Assembly (NCBI RefSeq): GCF_001547895.1
Contig: NZ_AP014627.1
Location: 4,839,501 to 4,903,500 of the forward strand
Source of the DNA: Pseudomonas sp. Os17
GTDB taxonomy: Bacteria > Pseudomonadota > Gammaproteobacteria > Pseudomonadales > Pseudomonadaceae
Reading direction: 5' to 3'
DNA length: 64,000 nt
Positions 1-7,856 of this stretch are shown here, one piece after another. The notes under the pieces were generated by a model. That model had not been told where the DNA came from. It worked only from the letters and a program-made list of their open reading frames with translations, and ran no database searches. Position numbers and translations under genes: made by a program. Numbering within the stretch: position 1 is the stretch's first letter; the number at the start of each line of letters is the position of its first letter.

Positions 1-459
1 CGCGGGGTCCAGGGTGTCGACGCAGAGCAGTTGCGGCGCCCCGGCGGCCTGCAGTTCGTCCATCTGCAACAGTGAGTCGCGCAGCCCGGCGCTGGTCAGC
101 AGCAACCGTGGCTCGGCGTCGGCCAGGATCGAGAGCAGCCGCTCCTGGTGATGGTGCCGGGTCGACTCCGGCGGGTAGGCCGGCACCGCGATCACCCCGG
201 CGTACAGGCAACCGAAGAACGCTGCGACGTAGTCCGGGCCACTGGGGAACAGCAGCACCGCGCGGTCGCCGAATTCAGCGTTGGCTTGCAGGGCCGCGGC
301 AATGGTCCGCGCGCGAAGATCCAGGTCCCGGTAGCTGAGCACCACGCTCTGCTCCTGCTCTTGGGCGAGGAACCGCAACGCCACTTGATCAGGGGCCAGG
401 ACCGCCCGGCGTTGAAGGGCTTGGGCCAGGGTGCTGGGGAGTTCGAACGCGTCCGTCAT
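1..459 (-). CDS. pvdL: Pyoverdine chromophore NRPS PvdL, N-terminal part (truncated by window edge)
   Basis: Only the first 153 codons are in the window; the gene runs off the left edge. The reading begins MTDAFELPSTLAQALQRRA and continues as an acyl-CoA ligase (AMP-binding) domain, with a stretch around residues 70-100 containing AVLLFPSGPDYVAAFFGC and VPAYPPE, typical of the fatty-acyl-AMP ligase module that opens PvdL. In the family this module loads a fatty acid onto the first carrier domain of the cytoplasmic peptide synthetase that builds the pyoverdine chromophore precursor. It is divergent from pvdS, the sigma factor that drives pyoverdine genes, and a PvdS-type promoter lies upstream. 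The identification rests on the N-terminus plus the pvdS neighbour; the downstream modules cannot be seen. Confidence 0.85.
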   Translation of the reverse strand, partial: MTDAFELPSTLAQALQRRAVLAPDQVALRFLAQEQEQSVVLSYRDLDLRARTIAAALQANAEFGDRAVLLFPSGPDYVAAFFGCLYAGVIAVPAYPPESTRHHHQERLLSILADAEPRLLLTSAGLRDSLLQMDELQAAGAPQLLCVDTLDPA

Positions 460-615
460 GGGGTTTCCTGCCAGGAGTGTGCTTGCGATGGAGAGCGGCC
501 CCTGCCCTGCCATGCCCCTGGCAAACCACCGAAAATCAACGGCTTGGCAACAGGTCACAGGCATCCGCGAGGCGCCGCGCCCGGGCTTGCTGCCCGGAAT
601 CTTTCTCCCATGGGA

Positions 616-639
616 ACGGATGGCCTCGGCAAATAATTA
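616..639 (-). promoter_or_regulatory. PvdS-dependent promoter (iron-starvation box) of pvdL
   Basis: Read on the minus strand the site is TAATT, 16 nt, CGT. The known PvdS recognition pattern is TAAAT-N16/17-CGT, so one base differs. It lies about 155 nt upstream of the pvdL start and points towards it. The gene order supports the assignment, but a single degenerate match of this length could occur by chance. Confidence 0.55.
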
Positions 640-733
640 GTCCCCACGGGCCCTGGCAGGACCCGCTCCGCCCCCTGAATGAGCCGCTGTTCTCAATCTG
701 CACCGCTAGAGAGCATTAGTTCTTTTTCTCAAT

Positions 734-748
734 TGACAATCATTATCA
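734..748 (+). promoter_or_regulatory. Fur box upstream of pvdS
   Basis: The sequence TGACAATCATTATCA matches the 7-1-7 Fur core TGATAATnATTATCA at 13 of the 14 specified bases. It is 85 nt upstream of the pvdS start. Fur repression of pvdS under iron-replete conditions is established in Pseudomonas, so site and context agree. Confidence 0.85.
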
Positions 749-832
749 TTCAGCCTAATTTGTCGCTCGATGTGTAGGACGGGTCAGACTTTTCTGACGT
801 CCCACTAACTTCTTTGCAACAAGGTGATTTCC

Positions 833-1381
833 ATGACGGAACAAGTATCCACAAGCAGGTGCGATTCACCGTTACTCCAGGCTTTTGTCGACAACCGTCT
901 GATTCTGGTCAAGATCGCAGCGCGGATTACCGGCTGCCGGTCCCGGGCTGAGGACGTGGTCCAGGACGCCTTTTTCCGCCTGCAGTCGGCCCCGCAAATC
1001 ACCTCCTCGTTCAAGGCCCAGCTCAGCTACCTGTTCCAGATCGTGCGCAATCTGGCCATCGACCATTACCGCAAGCAGGCGCTGGAGCAGAAGTATTCGG
1101 GCACCGAAGAGGAAGGCTTGAATGTGGTGATTCATGGCGCTTCGCCCGAAACCTCGCACATGAACTTTTCCACCCTGGAACACATTGCCGATGCCCTGAC
1201 CGAGCTGCCCAGCCGCACCCGCTATGCCTTCGAGATGTATCGCCTGCACGGCGTGCCGCAAAAGGACATCGCCAAGGAGCTGGGCGTCTCGCCGACCCTG
1301 GTCAATTTCATGATTCGCGATGCCCTGGTGCATTGCCGCAAAGTCTCGGGCAATCGCCCCGATACCTTCGCCCGGCGCTGA
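833..1381 (+). CDS. pvdS: ECF sigma factor PvdS (iron starvation)
   Basis: This 182-residue extracytoplasmic-function sigma factor has region 2 at about residues 15-80 (ILVKIAARITGC, AEDVVQDAFFRLQ) and region 4 at about 120-170 (LPSRTRYAFEMYRLHG, then QKDIAKELGVSPTLVNFMI as the helix-turn-helix). PvdS directs RNA polymerase to pyoverdine and other iron-starvation promoters and is held by the anti-sigma factor FpvR. I chose ATG 833 because AAGGTGA sits just upstream; a GTG at 824 would overlap that ribosome-binding site. A Fur box precedes the gene and the divergent neighbour is its main target, pvdL. The call is very secure. Confidence 0.95.
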   Translation: MTEQVSTSRCDSPLLQAFVDNRLILVKIAARITGCRSRAEDVVQDAFFRLQSAPQITSSFKAQLSYLFQIVRNLAIDHYRKQALEQKYSGTEEEGLNVVIHGASPETSHMNFSTLEHIADALTELPSRTRYAFEMYRLHGVPQKDIAKELGVSPTLVNFMIRDALVHCRKVSGNRPDTFARR

Positions 1382-1395
1382 GCGCCGAACGCCGC

Positions 1396-1737
1396 TTATC
1401 CCTCCAGCAGGCCACTGCGCCCCAGCACCAGCAACGCGGCACGTTTGTGCAAGAGATCGAAGTCCTGCCGGCAGTACCGACAACGGTTTTGCCCGGCACA
1501 GGCATCGGCGTGGGCGGGTGGCGGCGTGCCCGGCGGGTCCAGGTACAGCGCATGCACCTGGGCCGACAGCCAGAACGCCAACTGCTCCTGCCGCTCGGCC
1601 CGGGCATCCGGCGCTGCGGACTCCTGGCCCTGGCTGCGCCATGCCGGGAACAACCGATGCCGGGCGCCGACCTCATCGATGCCCGATAGCACAGCCGCCG
1701 ACAGGGTCTCGACACTCAGCGGACTTACAAGGGACAT
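1396..1737 (-). CDS. Uncharacterised protein with C-x6-C-x2-C motif
   Basis: This is a 113-residue protein that I do not recognise. It starts MSLVSPLSVETLSAAVLSG at an ATG preceded by GGTGAGG; an earlier in-frame ATG lacks a good ribosome-binding site. A helix-rich N-terminal half is followed by a Pro-rich linker and a Cys cluster (CAGQNRCRYCRQDF, about residues 80-93) that could hold a metal ion. It converges on pvdS with only 14 nt between the stop codons. Nothing in the sequence ties it to iron uptake apart from location. No catalytic motif is visible. Confidence 0.6.
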   Translation of the reverse strand: MSLVSPLSVETLSAAVLSGIDEVGARHRLFPAWRSQGQESAAPDARAERQEQLAFWLSAQVHALYLDPPGTPPPAHADACAGQNRCRYCRQDFDLLHKRAALLVLGRSGLLEG

Positions 1738-1831
1738 GGCAGGCCTCACCGTCAAAGGGCATTCAAGCAAGTGACGTGGACCGGCGGGAGAAATTTAGGT
1801 GCCCCTCGGGGAGCCGGGCGGCTCCCTGGGC

Positions 1832-2626
1832 TCAGGCGTGGGGCACGGGCATCACGACGATGCGGTAGGGATCGAAGATTTTGCGCATCTGGCCGTTGTC
1901 CCGCAGTTTTTGCAGCAGCCCGGCAAAGTCCTCGGCGCTGATCGGTGCTTGAGGGCGGATCAGGCTGTAGTGGTGGTAGACCTGGTCGATGCGCTGGGAC
2001 ACCAGAAACTGGACGTTGTCCTCGGCATTGCGGGCCAGGAAATCGCTGAGGTAGGAGCGGGTCACCAGGGCAATGTCCGCCCTGCCCCGCAGGACCATCA
2101 GCAGGTTGCTGTCGTGGGAATAGGTGAGCGTGGCGTTGAAGGTGTCGGCCAGGTACTTGGGGTCGGCGTTGAACTGGGCAAAGGCGTAGTGATAGCCGCT
2201 GAACAGCGCCAGGCGCTTGCCCTTGAGGTCGGCGAAATATTCCTGGCCGCGATTGGGCTGGCGCTGGGCGACGAAGATCTCCGCATCCTCAAGGCCCATG
2301 TCGACACTGGTGTGGTCAATGTCCTTCCAGCCCCAGGCCGGGTTCTCGAAGATCGCCAGGTCGACCCGGCCTTGTTCGAAATCGCGGAAACGCCGGGGAA
2401 TCGAGGTCGGCACCAGGACGAACTGGTACTTGCTCTGGGACTGGTTCAGGGCCTCCACCAGTTGCGGCAGCAAGCCGGTGTCGGCGCCGGTTTCGGGACG
2501 GACGGTATAGGGCGGAAAATGCGCCGCCGCGACCCGCACCAGTTGCGCCGAGGAGACCGGGCAGACCCAAAGGGTTGCCAGTGCCAGCAGGAGCATTCGC
2601 AAGGCTGATCGCAGCGGCAAGGACAT
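1832..2626 (-). CDS. Periplasmic solute-binding protein, family 3 type
   Basis: This 264-residue exported protein has a signal peptide at residues 1-27 (basic start, hydrophobic core LLLALATLWV, cleavage near VSSAQ) and a mature part resembling bacterial solute-binding family 3, seen in VAAAHFPPYTVRPETGADTG and the later GRADIALVTRSYL. Such proteins deliver amino acids or similar solutes to ABC transporters, or act as stand-alone periplasmic sensors. No permease or ATPase gene lies beside it, so its transporter is unknown. The start at 2626 is supported by GAGGTGGG upstream; a longer reading to 2695 would put 23 residues before the signal peptide. Confidence 0.8.
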   Translation of the reverse strand: MSLPLRSALRMLLLALATLWVCPVSSAQLVRVAAAHFPPYTVRPETGADTGLLPQLVEALNQSQSKYQFVLVPTSIPRRFRDFEQGRVDLAIFENPAWGWKDIDHTSVDMGLEDAEIFVAQRQPNRGQEYFADLKGKRLALFSGYHYAFAQFNADPKYLADTFNATLTYSHDSNLLMVLRGRADIALVTRSYLSDFLARNAEDNVQFLVSQRIDQVYHHYSLIRPQAPISAEDFAGLLQKLRDNGQMRKIFDPYRIVVMPVPHA

Positions 2627-2710
2627 CAAGGCAACCCACCTCGGACAAAAGAAAAATGATGCTCTAAAGCTAGGCGCTTTAAGGCTCTTCGACAATGTTG
2701 CACTGCTGAA

Positions 2711-3346
2711 TCAGTCGGCGTCCGAATGATCCTTGAGCACCAGCAGCAGGGCCTCCTCGGCCAACTGCTCCAGGGTCATGCTGCCCTGGGCACGAAACCA
2801 GGTGGTGGTCCAGGACAAGGCGCCCGTGAGAAAGCGCCGGGTGATGAACACGTCGCCCTTGATAAACCCGGCGGCCTTGGCCTCACCCAGCACCTGGAGC
2901 CAGATCTGTTCATAGATGTCGCGCAGGGCCAGCACCTCGGCCTGACCTTGTGCGGACAGCGAACGCCATTCGTACACCAGCACCGCCATGGCTTCGCCGC
3001 TGCCGCCCATGATCGATTGCAGTTCGCAGCGGATCAGCGCCAGCACCCGCTCACGCACGCTGCCGGCCTCGGCCAGCTCGGCGCGCATCAGGGCGGTGTT
3101 GTAGTGGATGGTTTCCTGCATCACCGCCCGCAGGATGTCGTCCTTGCTCTTGAAGTGGTGAAAGATGCTGCCGGACTGGATGCCCACCGCGCTGGCCAGG
3201 TCGCGCACCGTGGTGCGTTCGTAGCCCTTGTTGCGAAACAGATGGGCGGCGGTCTGCAACAGTTTGCCCCGGGCACTGTCGGGATCGGTCACTTGCCCGC
3301 TGGCAATCAGCTCGCGTACCACCTGCAAGGCTTTTTGCTCGTCCAC
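2711..3346 (-). CDS. atuR: TetR-family repressor of the terpene cluster (AtuR-like)
   Basis: This 211-residue regulator has a TetR helix-turn-helix at about residues 25-75 (LLQTAAHLFRNKGYERTTVRDLA and SGSIFHHFKSKDDILRAV) and an all-helical ligand-binding part behind it. It starts with GTG preceded by AGGAGA. In P. aeruginosa and P. citronellolis AtuR represses the atu genes and binds inverted repeats between atuR and atuA. The gene here is divergent from atuA and two near-identical inverted repeats lie between them, so the assignment follows from family, position and operators. The inducing ligand, probably a terpenoid acyl-CoA or acid, is inferred. Confidence 0.85.
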   Translation of the reverse strand: MDEQKALQVVRELIASGQVTDPDSARGKLLQTAAHLFRNKGYERTTVRDLASAVGIQSGSIFHHFKSKDDILRAVMQETIHYNTALMRAELAEAGSVRERVLALIRCELQSIMGGSGEAMAVLVYEWRSLSAQGQAEVLALRDIYEQIWLQVLGEAKAAGFIKGDVFITRRFLTGALSWTTTWFRAQGSMTLEQLAEEALLLVLKDHSDAD

Positions 3347-3426
3347 CGGTGTTCTCCTAGCGTCACTTCATCAAGAGCCCAGCCTGAAACCGGCTGTAGC
3401 GCGCGCAATTTAAGCCCCCCGGGATC

Positions 3427-3444
3427 ACCAAGCAAGCGCTTGGG
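3427..3444. promoter_or_regulatory. AtuR operator, site 1
   Basis: The sequence ACCAAGCAAGCGCTTGGG has arms ACCAAGC and GCTTGGG around a 4-nt spacer, with 6 of 7 positions paired. It matches the reverse complement of site 2 at 17 of 18 bases. It lies about 80 nt upstream of the atuR GTG, placed to repress atuR itself. Confidence 0.75.
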
Positions 3445-3471
3445 CAGAAGAATCCATCGGCCCATTTACAA

Positions 3472-3489
3472 ACCAAGCGCTTGCTTGGT
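3472..3489. promoter_or_regulatory. AtuR operator, site 2
   Basis: The sequence ACCAAGCGCTTGCTTGGT is a perfect 7-bp inverted repeat with a 4-nt spacer, ending 35 nt before the atuA ATG. The centres of the two sites are 45 bp apart. AtuR of P. aeruginosa is known to use two inverted repeats in the atuR-atuA gap, which fits this arrangement. Confidence 0.8.
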
Positions 3490-3524
3490 AGCCTCCTCGC
3501 AGTTCTTTTTCCGAGAGCCCTGCC

Positions 3525-5315
3525 ATGACCAAGACTGTACGAATCGGCTGCGCCAGCGCCTTCTGGGGCGACACCAGCAGTGCCGCCGCGCAACTGGTGC
3601 AAGGCGCACGCCTGGACTACCTGGTGTTCGACTACCTGGCCGAGGTCACGCTGTCGATCATGGCCGGGGCACGCATGAAGGACCCGAACGCCGGTTACGC
3701 CACGGACTTCGTCGAGGTGCTCACGCCCTTGCTGGGCTCGATCCATGCACAGAAGATCCGCGTCATCAGCAATGCCGGCGGGGTCAATCCCCACGCCTGC
3801 GCCCAGGCCTTGCGCGCCGCCTGCGAGCAGGCCGGGGTGCCGCTGAAGATCGCCGTGCTGCTGGGCGACGACCTGCAGCCACAGTTCAAGCAACTGGCCG
3901 GCGCCGGGATCAAGGAGATGTTCAGCGGCGCGCCCCTGCCGCCGATGTGTGTCTCCATCAATGCCTACCTTGGCGCCCCGGGCATCGTCGAGGCCCTGGG
4001 CCTGGGGGCGGATATCGTGATCACCGGGCGCGGCGTCGACAGCGCGGTGGTCAGTGCGGCCCTGGTCCACGAATTCAACTGGTCGTGGCAGGACTACGAC
4101 CGCCTGGCCCAGGCCGCCCTGGCCGGGCACATCATCGAATGCGGCGCCCAATGCACCGGCGGCAACTTCACCGATTGGCGCGACGTGCCGGACTACGAGC
4201 ACATCGGCTTTCCCATCGTGGAAGTCGGCGCCGACGGCCGGTTCGTGGTCAGCAAGGCGCCGGGCAGCGGCGGACTGATCAGCCCGCTGACGGTTGGCGA
4301 ACAACTGCTGTACGAAATCGGCAATCCACAGGCTTACCTGCTTCCGGATGTGGTGTGCGATTTCTCCGAGGTGCAACTGCATCAGCAAGCGCCGAATGCC
4401 GTGGCGGTGCAGGGAGCCAAGGGCCTGCCCCCCAGCCATCAGTACAAGGTCAGCGCCACCTACCCGGACGGCTTCCGCTGCACCGCCAGTTGCCTGATGG
4501 CCGGGATCGACGCGGTGGCCAAGGCGCGCCGGGTTAGCCAGGCGATCATCGACAAGACCCGCGAGATGTTTGCCCAGCGCGGCTGGCCGGACTACAGCGA
4601 AGTCAATATCGAGCTGCTGGGCAGCGAAGCCACCTACGGTCCCCACGGCCGCCGCCAGGACAGCCGCGAAGTGGTGATCAAGCTGGCGGTGCGTCACCCG
4701 CACAAGGCGGCGCTGGTGCTGTTCTCCCGGGAAATCGCCCAGGCCGCCACCGGCATGGCCCCGGGCCTGACCGGAATTGTCGGCGGCCGGCCCACGGTCT
4801 ATCCGGTCATCCGACTGTTCTCGTTCCTGCTGAACAAGGACGCCTGCCAGCTGCACATCGACTTTGCCGGCCAGCAGTCTCCCTGTGCCCTGCCCCGCAC
4901 CGAGCCTCTGGACCCCGGCGCCCTGCCCGTCGCCCATGCCCTGCCCGTGCCCCGGGGACGGGCCGATGCCAGCGTGCCCCTGGTCAAGCTGGCGGTGGCG
5001 CGCTCCGGCGACAAGGGCAATCACAGCAACATCGGGGTCATGGCGCGCGATCCCGACTACCTGCCGTGGATCGCCGAAGCCCTGAGCCCGCAAGTGCTGG
5101 CGGACTGGATGGGGCACGTGCTGGACCCGGTCCACGGCCGCGTGCAGCGCTGGTACCTGCCGGGCACGCACAGCCTCAACTTCCTGCTGGAAAACGCCCT
5201 GGGCGGCGGCGGTGTCGCCAGCCTGCGCATCGACCCGCAAGGCAAGGCCTTCGCCCAGCAGTTGCTGGAGATCCAGATCCCGGTGCCGCGGCGCATCGCC
5301 GACGCCGTCAATTAA
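3525..5315 (+). CDS. atuA: Acyclic terpene utilisation protein AtuA
   Basis: This 596-residue protein has the AtuA N-terminal domain (DUF1446) at about residues 1-450, beginning VRIGCASAFWGDTS with the conserved NAGGVNP near residue 88, followed by an AtuA-like C-terminal domain from about residue 484 (LAVARSGDKGNHSNIGVMA). AtuA is required for growth on citronellol and geraniol, but its reaction is not settled. It is the first gene of a tightly spaced operon atuABCDEF and lies downstream of the AtuR operators. The stop codon overlaps the ribosome-binding site of atuB. Length and both domains are intact. Confidence 0.93.
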   Translation: MTKTVRIGCASAFWGDTSSAAAQLVQGARLDYLVFDYLAEVTLSIMAGARMKDPNAGYATDFVEVLTPLLGSIHAQKIRVISNAGGVNPHACAQALRAACEQAGVPLKIAVLLGDDLQPQFKQLAGAGIKEMFSGAPLPPMCVSINAYLGAPGIVEALGLGADIVITGRGVDSAVVSAALVHEFNWSWQDYDRLAQAALAGHIIECGAQCTGGNFTDWRDVPDYEHIGFPIVEVGADGRFVVSKAPGSGGLISPLTVGEQLLYEIGNPQAYLLPDVVCDFSEVQLHQQAPNAVAVQGAKGLPPSHQYKVSATYPDGFRCTASCLMAGIDAVAKARRVSQAIIDKTREMFAQRGWPDYSEVNIELLGSEATYGPHGRRQDSREVVIKLAVRHPHKAALVLFSREIAQAATGMAPGLTGIVGGRPTVYPVIRLFSFLLNKDACQLHIDFAGQQSPCALPRTEPLDPGALPVAHALPVPRGRADASVPLVKLAVARSGDKGNHSNIGVMARDPDYLPWIAEALSPQVLADWMGHVLDPVHGRVQRWYLPGTHSLNFLLENALGGGGVASLRIDPQGKAFAQQLLEIQIPVPRRIADAVN

Positions 5316-5325
5316 AGGAGTGGCC

Positions 5326-6195
5326 GTGGTGTACGACTCGATTTTCAAAGACCGATTGTTTGCCGGCCAGACCGTCATCGTCACCGGCGGCGGCAGCGGT
5401 ATCGGCCGCTGCACCGCCCATGAACTGGCGGCCCTCGGCGCCCGGGTGCTGCTGGTGGGACGCAAGACGGAGAAACTGCAGCAGGTTGCCGGGGAGATTG
5501 CCGAGGACGGCGGCCTGGCCCAGTGGCAGGCCTGCGACATTCGCGACGAGGACGCGGTCAAGGCCCTGGTAGGGCAGTGGGTCGAGCGCTTTGGTCCGAT
5601 CCATGGCCTGGTGAACAATGCCGGCGGCCAATACCCGGCGCCGCTGGCGTCGATCAATCAGAAGGGCTTCGAGACCGTGCTGCGCACCAATCTGGTGGGC
5701 GGTTTCCTCATGGCCCGGGAAGTGTTCAACCAGTCCATGAGCCGCCACGGCGGGAGCATCGTCAACATGCTCGCCGACATGTGGGGCGGCATGCCGGGCA
5801 TGGGCCACTCCGGCGCGGCGCGCTCGGGGATGGACAACTTCACCAAGACCGCAGCCTATGAATGGGGCCATGCCGGGGTTCGGGTCAACGCGGTGGCCCC
5901 GGGCTGGATCGCCTCCAGCGGCATGGACACTTACGAAGGCGCGTTCAAGGCGGTGATTCCGACCCTGCGCGAGCACGTGCCGCTCAAGCGCATTGGCACG
6001 GAGTCGGAAGTCAGCGCCGCCATTGTCTTTCTGCTCAGCCCCGGCGCGGCCTTTATCAGCGGCAGCACCCTGCGCATCGACGGTGCCGCCAGCCTCGGCA
6101 GCCGTGCCTGGCCGTTGAGCAAGGCGCGCAACAGTGAGTCGTACAACGGTTTTCACCGGGCCTACCTGCCCGATGTGCTCAAGGGCGAGGAATAA
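5326..6195 (+). CDS. atuB: Short-chain dehydrogenase AtuB
   Basis: This SDR oxidoreductase of about 289 residues has the Rossmann motif TGGGSGIG near residue 20, NNAGG near residue 95 and a C-terminal proline-rich stretch typical of 2,4-dienoyl-CoA-reductase-like SDRs. The usual catalytic YxxxK is not obvious: where YxASK is expected the sequence reads SGAARSGMDNFTK, so Tyr appears to be absent. AAAGGAG at 5314-5320 supports a GTG start at 5326 or 5329; I chose 5326. Position 2 of the atu operon. In the published cluster AtuB is a putative alcohol or acyl dehydrogenase; its substrate is not established. Confidence 0.85.
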   Translation: MVYDSIFKDRLFAGQTVIVTGGGSGIGRCTAHELAALGARVLLVGRKTEKLQQVAGEIAEDGGLAQWQACDIRDEDAVKALVGQWVERFGPIHGLVNNAGGQYPAPLASINQKGFETVLRTNLVGGFLMAREVFNQSMSRHGGSIVNMLADMWGGMPGMGHSGAARSGMDNFTKTAAYEWGHAGVRVNAVAPGWIASSGMDTYEGAFKAVIPTLREHVPLKRIGTESEVSAAIVFLLSPGAAFISGSTLRIDGAASLGSRAWPLSKARNSESYNGFHRAYLPDVLKGEE

Positions 6196-6198
6196 CTC

Positions 6199-7815
6199 AT
6201 GCCGGTGATCCAGTCCCAGCTCGATCCCCACAGCCCGTCGTTCGCCGAGAACCGCGAAGCGATGCTGACGGGCCTGCAACAGGTGCAGCAGTTGCAGCAG
6301 GACCTGCTGAACAAGGCGGCCGAGGCCAAGGCCAGGTTCGACCAGCGCGGCCAGTTGCTGCCCCGCGAGCGCCTCAACCTGCTGCTGGACCCGGGGGCGC
6401 CCTTTCTCGAACTGGCCAGCCTGGCCGGTTACAAGCTGCACGATGACAAGGACGGCAGCCAGGCCGGCGGCGGGCTGATCGCCGGTATCGGCTATGTGTG
6501 CGGGGTGCGCATGCTGGTGGTGGCCAACAACAGTGCGATCAAGGGCGGGACCATTTCCCCCAGTGGCCTGAAGAAGTCCCTGCGCCTGCAACAGATCGCC
6601 ATGGAGAACAAGCTGCCGGTGGTGACCCTGGCGGAAAGCGGGGGCGCCAACCTCAACTACGCCGCGGAAATCTTCGTCGAAGGCGCGCGCAGTTTCGCCA
6701 ATCAGGCACGGATGTCGGCCATGGGCCTGCCGCAGATCACCGTGGTCCACGGCTCGGCCACCGCCGGCGGCGCCTATCAGCCCGGGCTCTCGGATTACGT
6801 GGTGGTGGTGCGCGGCAAGGCCAAGCTGTTTCTCGCCGGGCCGCCGCTGCTCAAGGCCGCCACCGGTGAAGTGGCCACCGATGAAGAACTGGGGGGCGCC
6901 GAGATGCACGCCCAGGTCGCCGGCACCGCCGAGTACCTGGCGCAGAACGATGCCGATGGCATCCGCATCGTCCGCGAGATCGTCAGCCTGCTGCCGTGGA
7001 ATGCCCAATTGCCGGTGCAGCCGGCGCGGACCTGGAGCGAGCCGCTGTACCCCATCGACGAATTGCTGGGGCTGATTCCCTCTGACCCGAAAAAGCCCTA
7101 CGACGCCCGGGAAATCGTCGCCCGCCTGGCGGACGGCTCGCAGTTCCTGGAGTTCAAGGGCGAGTTCGATGCGCAGACCCTGTGCGGCCATTTGCAGATC
7201 CAGGGCCGGGCCTGCGGCTTTATCGGCAACAACGGCCCGATCACGCCCCAGGGCGCGAGCAAGGCCGCGCAGTTCATCCAGCTGTGCGACCAGAGCCGCA
7301 CGCCGCTGCTGTTCTTCCACAACACCACCGGGTTCATGGTGGGCACCGAATCCGAACAGCAAGGGGTGATCAAGCACGGGGCGAAGATGATCCAGGCGGT
7401 GGCCAATGCCCGGGTGCCAAAACTGACCATCGTCGTCGGCGGCTCTTACGGCGCCGGCAACTACGCCATGTGCGGCCGCGGCCTGGACCCGCGCTTCATC
7501 TTCGCCTGGCCCAACAGCCGCACGGCGGTGATGGGCGGCGCCCAGGCCGGCAAGGTGTTGCGCATCGTCACCGAGGCCAAGCAGGCGAAGAACGGCCAGG
7601 AAGCCGACCCGAAGATGCTCGACATGCTGGAGCAGGTCACCGCGCAGAAGCTCGACAGCCAGTCCACCGCCTTGTATGGCAGCGCCAACCTGTGGGACGA
7701 CGGGCTGATCGACCCGCGGGCTACCCGCACCCTGCTGGGCTACCTGCTGGATATCTGCCATGAGGCGGACGCCCGCCCCTTGCAGCCCAACAGTTTCGGC
7801 GTGGCACGGTTTTGA
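6199..7815 (+). CDS. atuC: Geranyl-CoA carboxylase, carboxyltransferase (beta) subunit
   Basis: This 538-residue carboxyltransferase matches the beta subunits of methylcrotonyl-CoA and geranyl-CoA carboxylase. Typical stretches are ESGGANLNY (about residue 148), GSATAGGAYQPGLSDY, and in the second half GNNGPI and the VGGSYGAGNYAMCGRG motif near residue 415. With the biotin-bearing AtuF it carboxylates cis-geranyl-CoA, the step that commits branched terpenoid acyl-CoAs to degradation. It starts 3 nt after atuB. Assignment to geranyl-CoA rather than methylcrotonyl-CoA carboxylase is by context: AtuA, AtuB and AtuR flank it and no liu genes are present. Confidence 0.92.
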   Translation: MPVIQSQLDPHSPSFAENREAMLTGLQQVQQLQQDLLNKAAEAKARFDQRGQLLPRERLNLLLDPGAPFLELASLAGYKLHDDKDGSQAGGGLIAGIGYVCGVRMLVVANNSAIKGGTISPSGLKKSLRLQQIAMENKLPVVTLAESGGANLNYAAEIFVEGARSFANQARMSAMGLPQITVVHGSATAGGAYQPGLSDYVVVVRGKAKLFLAGPPLLKAATGEVATDEELGGAEMHAQVAGTAEYLAQNDADGIRIVREIVSLLPWNAQLPVQPARTWSEPLYPIDELLGLIPSDPKKPYDAREIVARLADGSQFLEFKGEFDAQTLCGHLQIQGRACGFIGNNGPITPQGASKAAQFIQLCDQSRTPLLFFHNTTGFMVGTESEQQGVIKHGAKMIQAVANARVPKLTIVVGGSYGAGNYAMCGRGLDPRFIFAWPNSRTAVMGGAQAGKVLRIVTEAKQAKNGQEADPKMLDMLEQVTAQKLDSQSTALYGSANLWDDGLIDPRATRTLLGYLLDICHEADARPLQPNSFGVARF

Positions 7816-7856
7816 TAGGGCATTTCGCGGTCTGACCCCACTTGAGGAGAACAACA

